From the NCBI GenBank assembly GCA_937911965.1, contig CALDPL010000049.1, forward strand, positions 1-20,826: a DNA stretch of 20,826 bases, written 5' to 3'. The notes below the pieces were generated by a model. It ran no database searches. It had not been told where the DNA came from and saw only the letters and a program-made list of their open reading frames with translations. A program made the position numbers and the translations under genes. Below are positions 6,914-14,891 of this stretch, piece by piece. Each line of letters begins with the position of its first letter. Position 1 is the first letter of the stretch. The stretch comes from an uncultured Allomuricauda sp. (GTDB lineage Bacteria; Bacteroidota; Bacteroidia; Flavobacteriales; Flavobacteriaceae).

Positions 6914-7113
6914 TCTTTTGATCGGGCGGTATGGGGGATTTCAATTGATGTTTCCCCGGGGCCTTTGTTCTTAATTTGGTTTTATGGACCCTAAGTTCGT
7001 GTTTCCCGATGAGAATTTACAGGGTTCATGGAATTTATTGGCGGCAGGTTTTGGGTCCGCTTTGGGATGGGGGTCCGGAAAGAAGTGACCTGAAGGGTTT
7101 TGGCCATGATGCC

Positions 7114-7154
7114 AAAAAAAAATGCCGCCCGGCTTTGGGGTTCCGAACGGCATT
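7114..7154 (-). terminator. Strong Rho-independent terminator of the nif3/coiled-coil operon
   Basis: Read on the minus strand, a 12-bp stem (AATGCCGTTCGG with CCGGGCGGCATT, including two U-G pairs; plus-strand positions 7121-7132 and 7143-7154) with a 10-base loop is followed by a run of T residues (A at 7114-7122 on the plus strand). It lies 36 bases past the stop of the gene at 7190. The rest of the interval 6914-7113 shows no gene or convincing signal. Confidence 0.85.
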
Positions 7155-7189
7155 CAATGGGTTTGGTGTGGGTTTCTCCGCCCCGATTT

Positions 7190-7969
7190 CTAGAACTTGG
7201 CGAATATTCCCTGCATTTTTTCCTGTTCCTCCTCGGCCAAGAGGGGATCTACCAGGATCCTGCCGGAGTGTTCATCGGTGATGATTTTCTTTCTGGAGGC
7301 GATCTCCACCTGTACCTGTGGGGGGATGGTGAAGAAGGAACCCCCTGAGGCGCCGCGTTCCACCGGGACCACGGCCAGTCCGTTCTTGACATTGAGGCGG
7401 ATCCTTTTATAGGCCTGGACCAAGCGCTCATCGATCTTCTCCTCGAACTCCCCTGATTTTTTCAAGAGGGCCTTTTCTTCCTTTTCGGTCTCGGCAAGAA
7501 TGGCGTCAAGTTCCCCTTTTTTGTGTTTTAGGTGGTTTTCGCGTTCGCTCAGTTTTTCCTTGGTCTGGGCGATCACCTCTTTTTTCTGTTCGATCTGTGC
7601 CTTGAATTCCTTGATGTTCTTTTCGGCCAATTGGATCTCGAGTTCCTGGAATTCCACTTCCTTGGTCAGGGAATTGAATTCACGGCTGTTTCGTACGTTC
7701 TTTTGTTGTTCGGCGTATTTTTTGATGAGCACCTTGGCCTCGTCGATCAGGTTCTTTTTGGCGGTGATCTCATAATTGATGGTCTCCAGATCGGTCTTCA
7801 ATTTGTCCATTCTGGTCTTCAGGCCGTGGACCTCGTCTTCCAGATCCTGGACCTCAAGGGGAAGCTCGCCCCTGATGCTGCGTATTTCATCCACCCTGGA
7901 ATCGATGAGTTGAAGGTCGTACAGGGCCCTCAATTTTTCTTCCACCGTGGTTTCTTTCTTGTTCGCCAT
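7190..7969 (-). CDS. Coiled-coil protein of the CT398/C4-type zinc-ribbon family, with the zinc cysteines replaced
   Basis: 259 residues. Residues about 10-185 are almost entirely heptad-like coiled coil, typical of the CT398-type family (HHCC-type hairpin followed by zf-RING_7). The C-terminal domain is recognisable by FTIPPQVQVEIASRKKII and SGRILVDP, but the four zinc cysteines expected in the family (C-x2-C and C-x2-C) are gone: the first pair is Ala207-Ser208 to Ser211 (ASGGS), the second DEHSG with Asp232 and Ser235. No cysteine occurs anywhere in the protein, so it cannot bind zinc the usual way. It lies five bases after the nif3 stop in the same operon, a pairing common in bacteria, and is followed by a strong terminator. 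The function is unknown; a partner or nucleic-acid-related role alongside Nif3 is often proposed. Confidence 0.87.
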   Translation of the reverse strand: MANKKETTVEEKLRALYDLQLIDSRVDEIRSIRGELPLEVQDLEDEVHGLKTRMDKLKTDLETINYEITAKKNLIDEAKVLIKKYAEQQKNVRNSREFNSLTKEVEFQELEIQLAEKNIKEFKAQIEQKKEVIAQTKEKLSERENHLKHKKGELDAILAETEKEEKALLKKSGEFEEKIDERLVQAYKRIRLNVKNGLAVVPVERGASGGSFFTIPPQVQVEIASRKKIITDEHSGRILVDPLLAEEEQEKMQGIFAKF

Positions 7970-7974
7970 AAATT

Positions 7975-9069
7975 TTATAGATAGTTGATGGGATTCGTAA
8001 TCCGCTCTGATAAAACGACTGCAAAATTAGGAATTTTTTTCGTAAGATGCGCATGCAATAAATCTTTTGTAAAACGCTCAGTTTCAAAGTGCCCAATATC
8101 TGCGATCACCAGCCGGTCCTCGGCTTGGAAAAATTGGTGGTATTTGATGTCGGAGGTGACCAGTACATCCGCTCCGGCCTTGATGGCCGCTGGGATGGCA
8201 AAGGCCCCGCTTCCCCCCAGGACGGCAACTTTTTTCACCTTTTTGTGAAGCAGCCGGGAATGGCGTACCACGGCGGCCCCCATGCGGTCCTTGACCCGGA
8301 GCAGGAACTCCTTTTCGTCCAGTTCCCCTTCCAGGGTGCCGATCATGCCCATGCCCAGGTTTTGGTAGGCATTTTCCAAGGTGAACACCTCATGGGCGAC
8401 CTCTTCATAGGGGTGGGTTGCAAAGAGGGCGTTGAGGATGTTCTTTTCCCGGTCCAGGGGATAGATCACATTGATCTGGGTCTCCCTTTCATGGTGGAGT
8501 TCCCCGATCTTGCCCAGGGTGGGCTTGGCCCCGTTGCCCGCCTTGAAGCTGCCAAGGCCCTCCAGGCTGTAGCTGCAATGGCTGTAGTTGCCGATCTCCC
8601 CGGCCCCGGCGGAAAAGAGCGCCTCCTTGACCATGGGGGCGTCCTTTAAGGGGGCATAGGTGGTCAGTTTCTTTAGGGCGCCCTTTTTGGGAATGAGGAT
8701 CTTGGGTTCCATAAGGTCCAGGACCTCACAGATCTTGGCGTTGACCCCCCTGTTGCTGTTGTCCAGGGCGGTGTGCATGCTGTAGATTGCGATCTTGTGG
8801 GCAATGGCCTTGATCACCACGCGTTCCACATAGGTGTTTCCATTGAGTTTTTTGAGTCCGTCAAAGATGATCGGGTGAAAGCTCACGATCAGGTTGCAGT
8901 TTTTTTCAATGGCCTCGTCGACCACCTCCTCCAGGGCGTCCAGGGTGATCAGGACGCCGCTCACGGGCATGCTGTACTGTCCGACCAAGAGGCCCACATT
9001 GTCAAAATCCTCTGCCGTGGCCAAGGGGGCGATTTCCTCCAGTATCTTTGTAATATCCTTTACGGTCAT
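7975..9069 (-). CDS. Nif3-like dinuclear metal centre protein (GTP cyclohydrolase 1 type 2 homolog)
   Basis: 364 residues, the length of the long Nif3/YqfO form: the Nif3 fold is split by an inserted CutA/PII-like domain (residues about 130-230, including ATHPYEEVAHEVF). N-terminal marks are APLATAEDFDNVGLLVG and the metal-site segment LIVSFHPIIFDGLKKL; YSMHTALDN gives a further metal-binding His, and the C-terminal half contributes VTSDIKYHQFFQA and IADIGHFETERF with His and Glu ligands. Proteins of this family form toroidal hexamers with two metal ions per subunit. Assignments as GTP cyclohydrolase or in metal/cofactor handling have been proposed but are not settled. The gene is followed after five bases by the coiled-coil gene and is divergent from lpxK; a TATCTTTG box lies 21 bases upstream. 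Confidence 0.93.
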   Translation of the reverse strand: MTVKDITKILEEIAPLATAEDFDNVGLLVGQYSMPVSGVLITLDALEEVVDEAIEKNCNLIVSFHPIIFDGLKKLNGNTYVERVVIKAIAHKIAIYSMHTALDNSNRGVNAKICEVLDLMEPKILIPKKGALKKLTTYAPLKDAPMVKEALFSAGAGEIGNYSHCSYSLEGLGSFKAGNGAKPTLGKIGELHHERETQINVIYPLDREKNILNALFATHPYEEVAHEVFTLENAYQNLGMGMIGTLEGELDEKEFLLRVKDRMGAAVVRHSRLLHKKVKKVAVLGGSGAFAIPAAIKAGADVLVTSDIKYHQFFQAEDRLVIADIGHFETERFTKDLLHAHLTKKIPNFAVVLSERITNPINYL

Positions 9070-9089
9070 TTTATTGTTGTTAGGCCCGC

Positions 9090-9097
9090 CAAAGATA
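9090..9097 (-). promoter_or_regulatory. -7 element (TATCTTTG) upstream of nif3
   Basis: On the minus strand TATCTTTG matches the Bacteroidota -7 consensus TAnnTTTG exactly and ends 21 bases before the nif3 ATG. No good TTG -33 element was found at the expected distance, so support rests on this box and its position. The intergenic region is only 48 bases long and also has to serve lpxK on the other strand. Confidence 0.5.
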
Positions 9098-9117
9098 AAA
9101 TATTATATTTTCGTTCC

Positions 9118-10116
9118 ATGCTGCGACTGTTCCGATATCTGGCCTTTCCGATTTCCCTGATCTATGCCCTTGTGGTCCATATCAGGAACCTGCTTTACGA
9201 TTGGGGCCTCTTGGCCTCCCATTCCCCTGACACCCCCACGATCTGTGTGGGCAACCTCAGTGTGGGGGGGACGGGCAAGACCCCTATGATCGAATATCTG
9301 GTCCGGATGTTGGACGATCACAGGCTCGCACTGCTCAGCCGGGGCTATAAAAGAAAATCCAAGGGTTTTGTGCTGGCCGATGCCCGGAGTTCCGTATGGG
9401 ATCTGGGGGACGAACCCTATCAACTGCACAGGAAGTTCCCCGAACTGGCCGTGGCCGTGGACGGGGACAGGCGGCGGGGAATCCGGGAACTTCAGCGCTT
9501 GGTCTCCCCGGAGCTTATCCTTTTGGACGATGCCTTTCAGCACCGAAGGGTAAGGCCCGCTTTATCCATCCTTTTGACGGCTTATGACAAGCTATATGTG
9601 GACGATCGGTACCTGCCCACCGGAAGCCTGAGGGACGCCAAAGGGGAAGCTTCCAGGGCGGATCTGATCCTGGTCACCAAATGCCCTGGCCCCCTTTCCA
9701 AAGGGCAGCGGGAGCCTGTGGTGAAAAAACTGGCGCCCAAAAACGGACAGAAAGTGCTGTTCGCACACTTGGAATACGGGGACAAAATCTTGGATGGAAC
9801 CGGGGGAAGCCTGGAACTTGGGGAGCTCCGGGGTAGGGAGGTGGCCCTGGTCACGGGCATTGCATCCCCGGGGCCTTTGGTGGAACATTTGGGCTCCCTG
9901 GGCATTGCCTTTGTGCATTTTGAGCATGGGGACCACCACGATTTCTCGCAACGGGACATTTCGGCCTTTGCGGACCATCAGATCGTACTGTGTACGGAAA
10001 AGGATTTTGTCCGCCTGGAGGGACGGGTGGACCATCTTTATTACTTGCCGGTGGCCCACCGTTTGGATGCGGGGGACCGCAAGGAGTTGGAGGAGCGGGT
10101 CCGCGGCTTGCTTTAG
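9118..10116 (+). CDS. lpxK: Tetraacyldisaccharide 4'-kinase
   Basis: 332 residues from the ATG at 9118. LpxK phosphorylates the 4' position of the lipid A tetraacyldisaccharide at the inner face of the cytoplasmic membrane. Visible features: an N-terminal membrane-associated helix (about 1-22), a P-loop VGNLSVGGTGKTP at residues 44-56 in the form typical of LpxK, LLSRGYKRKSKGF, LGDEPYQLHRKFPE, the DDAFQHRRV segment that carries catalytic residues, and YLPTGSLRDAKGEASRADLILVTKCP. Length and motifs are complete. The start follows directly on the divergent nif3 promoter region; a possible weak -7 box TATATTTT (9104-9111) would give a very short leader. The stop codon overlaps that of the convergent kinase gene (10113-10116). 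Confidence 0.95.
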   Translation: MLRLFRYLAFPISLIYALVVHIRNLLYDWGLLASHSPDTPTICVGNLSVGGTGKTPMIEYLVRMLDDHRLALLSRGYKRKSKGFVLADARSSVWDLGDEPYQLHRKFPELAVAVDGDRRRGIRELQRLVSPELILLDDAFQHRRVRPALSILLTAYDKLYVDDRYLPTGSLRDAKGEASRADLILVTKCPGPLSKGQREPVVKKLAPKNGQKVLFAHLEYGDKILDGTGGSLELGELRGREVALVTGIASPGPLVEHLGSLGIAFVHFEHGDHHDFSQRDISAFADHQIVLCTEKDFVRLEGRVDHLYYLPVAHRLDAGDRKELEERVRGLL

Positions 10117-12335
10117 GCCTGTCCCAGCATTTTTTTCCTTTGGATGTTCTCCCCGATCTTTTGATAGAAGATTTCCGGTTTGAAGGGTTTGGTCACCACA
10201 TCGTTGCAGCCGGCCTCGTAGAAACTGTCCAGATTGTCGTCCAGGGAAATGGCCGTCAGGGCGATGATCGGGATGTGCCTGTTGAACTTGCGGATCTGTC
10301 GGGTGGCCTCCTCCCCACTGATCCCGGGCATGTGGATGTCCATCAAGATCGCATCGTAGGTATTGGATTTGGCCAGGTCTATGGCTTCGTTCCCGTTGTT
10401 CGCGATATCGCAGCTTATCTCCTTTTTGTCGAGCATTTTTTTGGTGATGACCTGGTTGATCTTGTTGTCCTCCACCACCAACAGGTGCAGTCCCTTGAAC
10501 TCAAAGTTCCCGGGGTCCAGTTCGAAACTGGGTTCCTCCGTGCCGGTATAGTCGCATTTAAGGTCCAATTCAAAGAAGAAGGAGCTTCCGTGGCCCAGTT
10601 CACTCTCAAGGTGGATGCTGCTGCCAAAGAGGCTGAGCAGGCTCTTGACGATGGTGAGGCCCAATCCGGTTCCGCCGTATTCGAGGTTGATCTGTATGGA
10701 ACCCTGCTCAAAACTGTCAAAAATATGTTTTTGTTGGTCGTCGGATATCCCGATCCCATTGTCCCGGACCTCGAAGTACAGTTTTACGTGGTCCTCTCCC
10801 TTACGGAGCAATTTGGCGATCACCTCGACCTTTCCGTCCTTGGTGAACTTCAGGCCGTTGCCCACCAGGTTCATAAAGATCTGGGAGAGTTTTATGGGGT
10901 CCCCGAGCATGTATTGTGGGATGTTCGGGTCGTAGTCCAGGATGAGTTTGGTCCTGTTTTCATTGGCCGAGGGTTGAAGGGCCTCCACCACTTCGGTGAG
11001 CAGTTTGTGCAATTTGAACTCAATGTTGAGGGGCTCCAGTTTATCGGCATCGATCTTGTTGATCTGCAGGATGTCGTTGATGAAGTTCAACAGGTATTCC
11101 CCGGAGAACTTCAGGGATTTTAGATGTTCCTTTTGGTGTTCCGATGGATTTTCCTCCAACAGCAGGTGGGTCAGGCCGGTCACGGCATATAGGGGCGTCC
11201 TCAGTTCATGGGTCACCGTGGAGAGGAAGTTGGTCTTGGCCTCCATGGCCGATACCGCCGCGTCCCGGGCCAGCTCCAATTCCTTGTTCTTGGTATAGAG
11301 CAGGTCGTTGGTCTTCAATTTGATCTGGTTGTTCCTGAACAGGGAAATGGCAAAAAAGGAAATGATCGTCAAAAAGGCGGAGGTCAGGATGGCCGTGATC
11401 TCCGAGCGGTTCTTGGATTCGCTGAGCTGTTCGTTCTTGGCCTGTAATTTGTTCAGTTCGTTCATTTGGTGCTCCGATCGGATCTTGTCGGAGGTTATGG
11501 CATCCAGTTTGGCCTTTTCCAAATTGAAGACGGAATCCTTTATCCGTTGCAGATTCTTGGTGTAGAACAGGGATTGGTCGTACTGTCCCATCCGCTCATA
11601 GATGTCGGACAATTGGGCATAGGCATTTTTGATTTCCTCGGCATATCCGTGTTTTTGGGCCAGCTCCAGGGTGGCCTTGGAATGGATGATGGCATCCTCC
11701 AGGTCGTCGAGGACGACGCTTATCCTGGAGAGTTGCAGGTTGGCCTTGGTGGCCAAATAGGCCCGTTCCTTGTCGTCCGAATTGACGATCAGGGCGTGCA
11801 GGTTCTTGATCGCCTTGTCGTAATTGGTGAGATTGGTCTGTATGTTGGCCTCCAACAGCAGGATGTTGTTTCCCAGGTTTCTGTTGTTGCTGAGTTTCCT
11901 GGATTCCTCCAAGAGTTTCAGGGCCTGGAAGTTGTTCCCCTCATCAAAGCGTATGGCCGCCTCGAGGTAGAGGTGGAAGGCCTGTCCAAAGGAATATGAG
12001 GTATCCTTTAACAGGATGCTGGCCCGGTCCCAATAGAACAGGGCGGTTTCCCGGTCCCCCATTTCCAGGAACATCCTGGCGTATTGGTGGTACACGTCCA
12101 GGAGCAATTTGCTGTCCTCATTGCTTTCGGCGATATTGGCGGCCTCGTCCAAGGTTTCCATGGCCTTGGCCACTTGGTTGCGGTGCCTTTGTTCCATAAA
12201 GGTGTCAAAAATGGACTGTACCTTGGAGATAGAGGTGTTCTGATTTTGGCCAAAGGCTGTATGGGCGCACAGAACAATGCACGTCAACAAAAGCGTTTTA
12301 ACGCCCCATCCATGGTGTTTTTGGCCTTTGGTCAA
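10113..12335 (-). CDS. TPR-containing hybrid sensor histidine kinase / response regulator
   Basis: 740 residues from a TTG at 12335. Order: signal peptide (ends near AFGQ, residue about 30), TPR-like helical repeats (about 40-290), membrane segment (about 311-331), coiled coil, HisKA with His376 in STVTHELRTP, HATPase_c with N box NLVGNGLKFT, G1 DNGIGI, F box FDSFEQ and G2 GGTGLGLTI, then a receiver domain with VVEDN, phospho-acceptor Asp666 in ILMDIHMPG, ALTA and the VTKPF lysine. All catalytic motifs are intact, so it should autophosphorylate and pass phosphate to its own receiver; no DNA-binding output is present. No in-frame ATG precedes the signal peptide. The TTG at 12335 overlaps the gap stop as TTGA and gives a normal signal sequence; another TTG at 12386 would give an over-long one. 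The signal sensed through the periplasmic TPR region is unknown. Confidence 0.92.
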   Translation of the reverse strand: MTKGQKHHGWGVKTLLLTCIVLCAHTAFGQNQNTSISKVQSIFDTFMEQRHRNQVAKAMETLDEAANIAESNEDSKLLLDVYHQYARMFLEMGDRETALFYWDRASILLKDTSYSFGQAFHLYLEAAIRFDEGNNFQALKLLEESRKLSNNRNLGNNILLLEANIQTNLTNYDKAIKNLHALIVNSDDKERAYLATKANLQLSRISVVLDDLEDAIIHSKATLELAQKHGYAEEIKNAYAQLSDIYERMGQYDQSLFYTKNLQRIKDSVFNLEKAKLDAITSDKIRSEHQMNELNKLQAKNEQLSESKNRSEITAILTSAFLTIISFFAISLFRNNQIKLKTNDLLYTKNKELELARDAAVSAMEAKTNFLSTVTHELRTPLYAVTGLTHLLLEENPSEHQKEHLKSLKFSGEYLLNFINDILQINKIDADKLEPLNIEFKLHKLLTEVVEALQPSANENRTKLILDYDPNIPQYMLGDPIKLSQIFMNLVGNGLKFTKDGKVEVIAKLLRKGEDHVKLYFEVRDNGIGISDDQQKHIFDSFEQGSIQINLEYGGTGLGLTIVKSLLSLFGSSIHLESELGHGSSFFFELDLKCDYTGTEEPSFELDPGNFEFKGLHLLVVEDNKINQVITKKMLDKKEISCDIANNGNEAIDLAKSNTYDAILMDIHMPGISGEEATRQIRKFNRHIPIIALTAISLDDNLDSFYEAGCNDVVTKPFKPEIFYQKIGENIQRKKMLGQA

Positions 12336-13342
12336 ATGTATTTTTTCGTTATAAGTAAACTTATTAAATCGATAATCCTGGAACAATACCCAGTCTCATT
12401 GTCGTACCAGCCAATGATTTTCACCATTTTGCCGATCACCGAGGTCATCAAAGAATCAAACGTACAAGAATGGCAACTATTGTTTATATCGATCGAAACA
12501 ATGGGATCCCGGGTGTAAAGAAGGATGTTTTTCAGTTCCTTGTCGGCATATTCCTTAAAGGTAGCATTTATTTCCTCAATGGTGGTCTCCCTTTTGACGT
12601 TGAAGGTGATATCGGTCAAGGAACCGTTGGGCACGGGCACCCGGATGCCACAGCCCCCTATGACCTCTGCGAGCTCGGGGAATATCCCGGTAAGTGCCTT
12701 GGCCGCACCCGTGGTGGTCGGGATGATGGACTGGGAGGCCGCCCGGGCCCTTCTCAGGTCCCTATGGGGGGCATCGTGGAGGTTTTGATCGGAAGTAAAG
12801 GAATGCACCGTGGTGATATAGGCCTGTTCCACCCCACAGAGTTCGTGGATGACCTTGATCATGGGGGCCGCATTGTTGGTGGTGCAGGAGGCATTTGAGA
12901 TGATGTCGTCCCCGGGGCCTATGATGTGCTGGTTGACCCCAAGGACCACCATTTTGATGTCCTCCTCCAAGGGCGGTACGCTGAGAATGACCTTTTTTGC
13001 GCCATTGTCCAAGTGGTGTTGGAGTTGCTCCCTTTTCTTGAACTTTCCGGTGGCCTCGACCACCAGGTCCACATTCAAGGCCTTCCAGTCCAGGTCTTTG
13101 GGTTCCTTGTGGTTGAGGACGGGGATTTCCCTTCCCCGGAACCGAATGGCGTTCCCATGGGCCTCACAAGGGGTGGCAAAGGTCCCGTGGATGCTGTCGT
13201 ACTTGAGTAGGTGGGCCAGGGTTGTCGCATCGGTCAGATCGTTGATGGCCACGACCTCGATCTGGGGATGGCCGTCGAGCAATCGGAACAGGGTCCTGCC
13301 GATCCTTCCGAAACCGTTGATGCCTATGCTTATTTTTTTCAT
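12332..13342 (-). CDS. gap: Type I glyceraldehyde-3-phosphate dehydrogenase
   Basis: 336 residues. NAD-dependent oxidation and phosphorylation of glyceraldehyde 3-phosphate in glycolysis, cytoplasmic. Seen: Rossmann motif INGFGRIGR (8-16), Asp35 in AINDLTDA, which favours NAD over NADP, catalytic Cys153 in SNASCTTNN, catalytic His180 in TTVHSFTSDQ, and the conserved LRRARAAS, IPTTTGAAKAL, RVPVPNGSLTD and GWYDNETGY segments. The CTTNN form, where most GAPDHs have CTTNC, and the VPPLEEDIKMVVLGVN loop are those I associate with a flavobacterial paralog, so a second gap gene may carry the main glycolytic flux. It begins 14 bases after lipA and its TGA overlaps the TTG start of the histidine kinase, so all three are probably co-transcribed. 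Confidence 0.95.
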   Translation of the reverse strand: MKKISIGINGFGRIGRTLFRLLDGHPQIEVVAINDLTDATTLAHLLKYDSIHGTFATPCEAHGNAIRFRGREIPVLNHKEPKDLDWKALNVDLVVEATGKFKKREQLQHHLDNGAKKVILSVPPLEEDIKMVVLGVNQHIIGPGDDIISNASCTTNNAAPMIKVIHELCGVEQAYITTVHSFTSDQNLHDAPHRDLRRARAASQSIIPTTTGAAKALTGIFPELAEVIGGCGIRVPVPNGSLTDITFNVKRETTIEEINATFKEYADKELKNILLYTRDPIVSIDINNSCHSCTFDSLMTSVIGKMVKIIGWYDNETGYCSRIIDLISLLITKKYI

Positions 13343-13356
13343 TTTTGGGAAGGAGG

Positions 13357-14232
13357 CTAATCGATGTGCTTGTGGGCCTTGTAGGAGGAGCGGACCAAGG
13401 CGCCGCTTTCCACGTGCCTGAAGCCCAGTTCCAATCCGATTTCCCTGTATTTCCGAAATTGTTCGGGCAATATGAAGTTTTTTACGGGCAGATGCTTCTT
13501 GGAGGGCTGTAGGTACTGCCCTATGGTGACCACGTCGACCCCTGCCTTTCTCAGGTCTTCCATGGTGGAGATCACTTCCTGCTCTTCTTCTCCCAATCCA
13601 AGCATGATGCCGGATTTGGTTCGATTGGCCCCATGGGCCTTCAAATAGGCCAGTACTTCAAGGCTTCTTTCGTACTTGGCCTGGATCCTGACTTCCCGGG
13701 TGAGCCTTTTCACGGTCTCCACGTTGTGGGAGATGACCTCTGGGGCCACACTTAAGATTCGGTCCAAATGGGTGGATACGCCCTGGAAATCGGGTATCAG
13801 GGTCTCCATGGTGGTTCCCGGGTTCATCCTTCTGACCGCCTTTACGGTCTCGGCCCAGATGATGGAACCCATATCCTTGAGGTCGTCCCGGTCCACGGAG
13901 GTGAGCACGGCATGTTTGATTCCCATGATTTTGATGGATCGGGCCACTTTTTCGGGCTCGGCCCAGTCCACGGTCTCCGGCCTGCCGGTCCGTACCCCGC
14001 AAAACCCGCAGGAACGGGTGCAGATATTGCCCAAGATCATAAAGGTGGCCGTACCCTCTCCCCAACATTCCCCCATATTGGGACAGCTGCCCGAGGTACA
14101 GATGGTGTTCAGCTTGTATTTGTCCACAAGGCCCCTGAGTTGGGTGTATTTTTGGCCTGTGGGCAGTTTTACCCTAAGCCATTTGGGCTTTCCCTTGGGG
14201 GGCAGAACATTTTCCGCAACGCTTGTGCTCAT
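13357..14232 (-). CDS. lipA: Lipoyl synthase (radical SAM)
   Basis: 291 residues from the ATG at 14232. LipA inserts two sulfur atoms into protein-bound octanoyl groups to make lipoyl cofactor for 2-oxoacid dehydrogenases and the glycine cleavage system. Both iron-sulfur clusters are complete: auxiliary cluster Cys45, Cys50, Cys56 ([12 protein letters not shown]) and radical SAM cluster Cys71-x3-Cys75-x2-Cys78 (CTRSCGFC). The C-terminal RSSY segment, whose serine ligates the auxiliary cluster in characterised LipA, is present. A GTG 21 bases upstream would start inside the -7 promoter element at 14251-14258, so the ATG is preferred. Downstream are gap and the hybrid kinase; upstream, after 63 bases, is a sigma factor gene. 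Confidence 0.97.
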   Translation of the reverse strand: MSTSVAENVLPPKGKPKWLRVKLPTGQKYTQLRGLVDKYKLNTICTSGSCPNMGECWGEGTATFMILGNICTRSCGFCGVRTGRPETVDWAEPEKVARSIKIMGIKHAVLTSVDRDDLKDMGSIIWAETVKAVRRMNPGTTMETLIPDFQGVSTHLDRILSVAPEVISHNVETVKRLTREVRIQAKYERSLEVLAYLKAHGANRTKSGIMLGLGEEEQEVISTMEDLRKAGVDVVTIGQYLQPSKKHLPVKNFILPEQFRKYREIGLELGFRHVESGALVRSSYKAHKHID

Positions 14233-14250
14233 AGTACGGGGTTTGGTCCA

Positions 14251-14258
14251 CAAAGATA
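14251..14258 (-). promoter_or_regulatory. -7 element (TATCTTTG) of a lipA promoter
   Basis: An exact TAnnTTTG match on the minus strand, 18 bases upstream of the lipA ATG at 14232, in the 63-base gap after the sigma factor gene. A T-rich -33-like stretch lies 16-19 bases upstream, without a clear TTG. It suggests lipA-gap-kinase can be transcribed apart from the sigma factor gene. Confidence 0.55.
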
Positions 14259-14295
14259 CGAAACTGCAGAGGAAAACCGCGGGGAACTGCGGGCC

Positions 14296-14856
14296 TCATT
14301 TTTTTTTGATGATCTCGGCCAACAACTTTTTTGCCCGAAGGAGCTTTACCTTGACATTGCCCAGGGGCTCGCCCAGTTCCGCGGCCATTTCGGCATAGGT
14401 GAGTTCGTTGAAATAGCGCAGGTTGATGACCTGTTGGTAGTGGGGCTTCAATTTTTTGATGTCCTCCAGCAAATTGGCAAGGTTCTGTTCGGTGATCAAT
14501 CGGTCCTCCACGGAAGGGGTGTCGTCCAAGACCTTGGCCAGTTGTGGGCCTTCGGGCTCCATTTCGTCCAAAAGCAGCCTTTTGCGTTTGCGGATCAGGT
14601 CCACGTGAAGGTTCTTTGATATGGTGATCAACCAGGTCTTGAAGCCGTAATCCTCATCATAGGTGTCCAATCGATCGAATGCCCTGGAGAAGGTCCTTAT
14701 GGTGATGTCCTCGGCATCGTTCTCATTTTTGGTGCGGAGCAGCTGAAAACTGTAGACGTCGTTCCAAAAAGTGTCCAATAGGGTGCTGAAGGCAATCTGG
14801 TTTCCTTCCTTTGCCCTTTTGATGGTGTCCAAGATGGGATTGTCGGTCTGCTCCAA
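14296..14856 (-). CDS. ECF-type RNA polymerase sigma factor
   Basis: 186 residues. Region 2 lies at about 20-95 (AFSTLLDTFWNDVYSFQLL, then NDAEDITIRTFSRAFDRLDTYD, then FKTWLITISKNLHVDLIRKRKR) and region 4 at about 130-182 (LLEDIKKLKPHYQQVINLRY, then LTYAEMAAELGEPLGNVKVKLLRAKKLL), the standard two-domain layout for binding -35 and -10 elements. No anti-sigma gene is adjacent: upstream is a small membrane protein, downstream lipA. This arrangement, as I recall, is shared by many flavobacteria. How activity would be controlled without a neighbouring anti-sigma factor cannot be told from the sequence; the small membrane protein 35 bases upstream is a possible but unproven partner. Confidence 0.92.
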   Translation of the reverse strand: MEQTDNPILDTIKRAKEGNQIAFSTLLDTFWNDVYSFQLLRTKNENDAEDITIRTFSRAFDRLDTYDEDYGFKTWLITISKNLHVDLIRKRKRLLLDEMEPEGPQLAKVLDDTPSVEDRLITEQNLANLLEDIKKLKPHYQQVINLRYFNELTYAEMAAELGEPLGNVKVKLLRAKKLLAEIIKKK

Positions 14857-14891
14857 AAAGAAGGGATTTTTGCCCTGTGGGTCTGTCCGTC

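Noticed and set aside
8773..9117. N-terminal extension of lpxK upstream to 8773
   Set aside because: The extension is antisense to nif3; the known LpxK N-terminus begins at the ATG at 9118.
10000..12000. Long plus-strand open frames opposite the hybrid kinase (for example 9990-11123 and 11466-11999)
   Set aside because: They are mirror frames of a gene with complete kinase and receiver motifs; their translations are repetitive in V, Q and G and show no domain.
14233..14253. GTG start of lipA at 14253
   Set aside because: It lies within the TATCTTTG promoter element at 14251-14258 and adds residues not usual for LipA; the ATG at 14232 is better placed.
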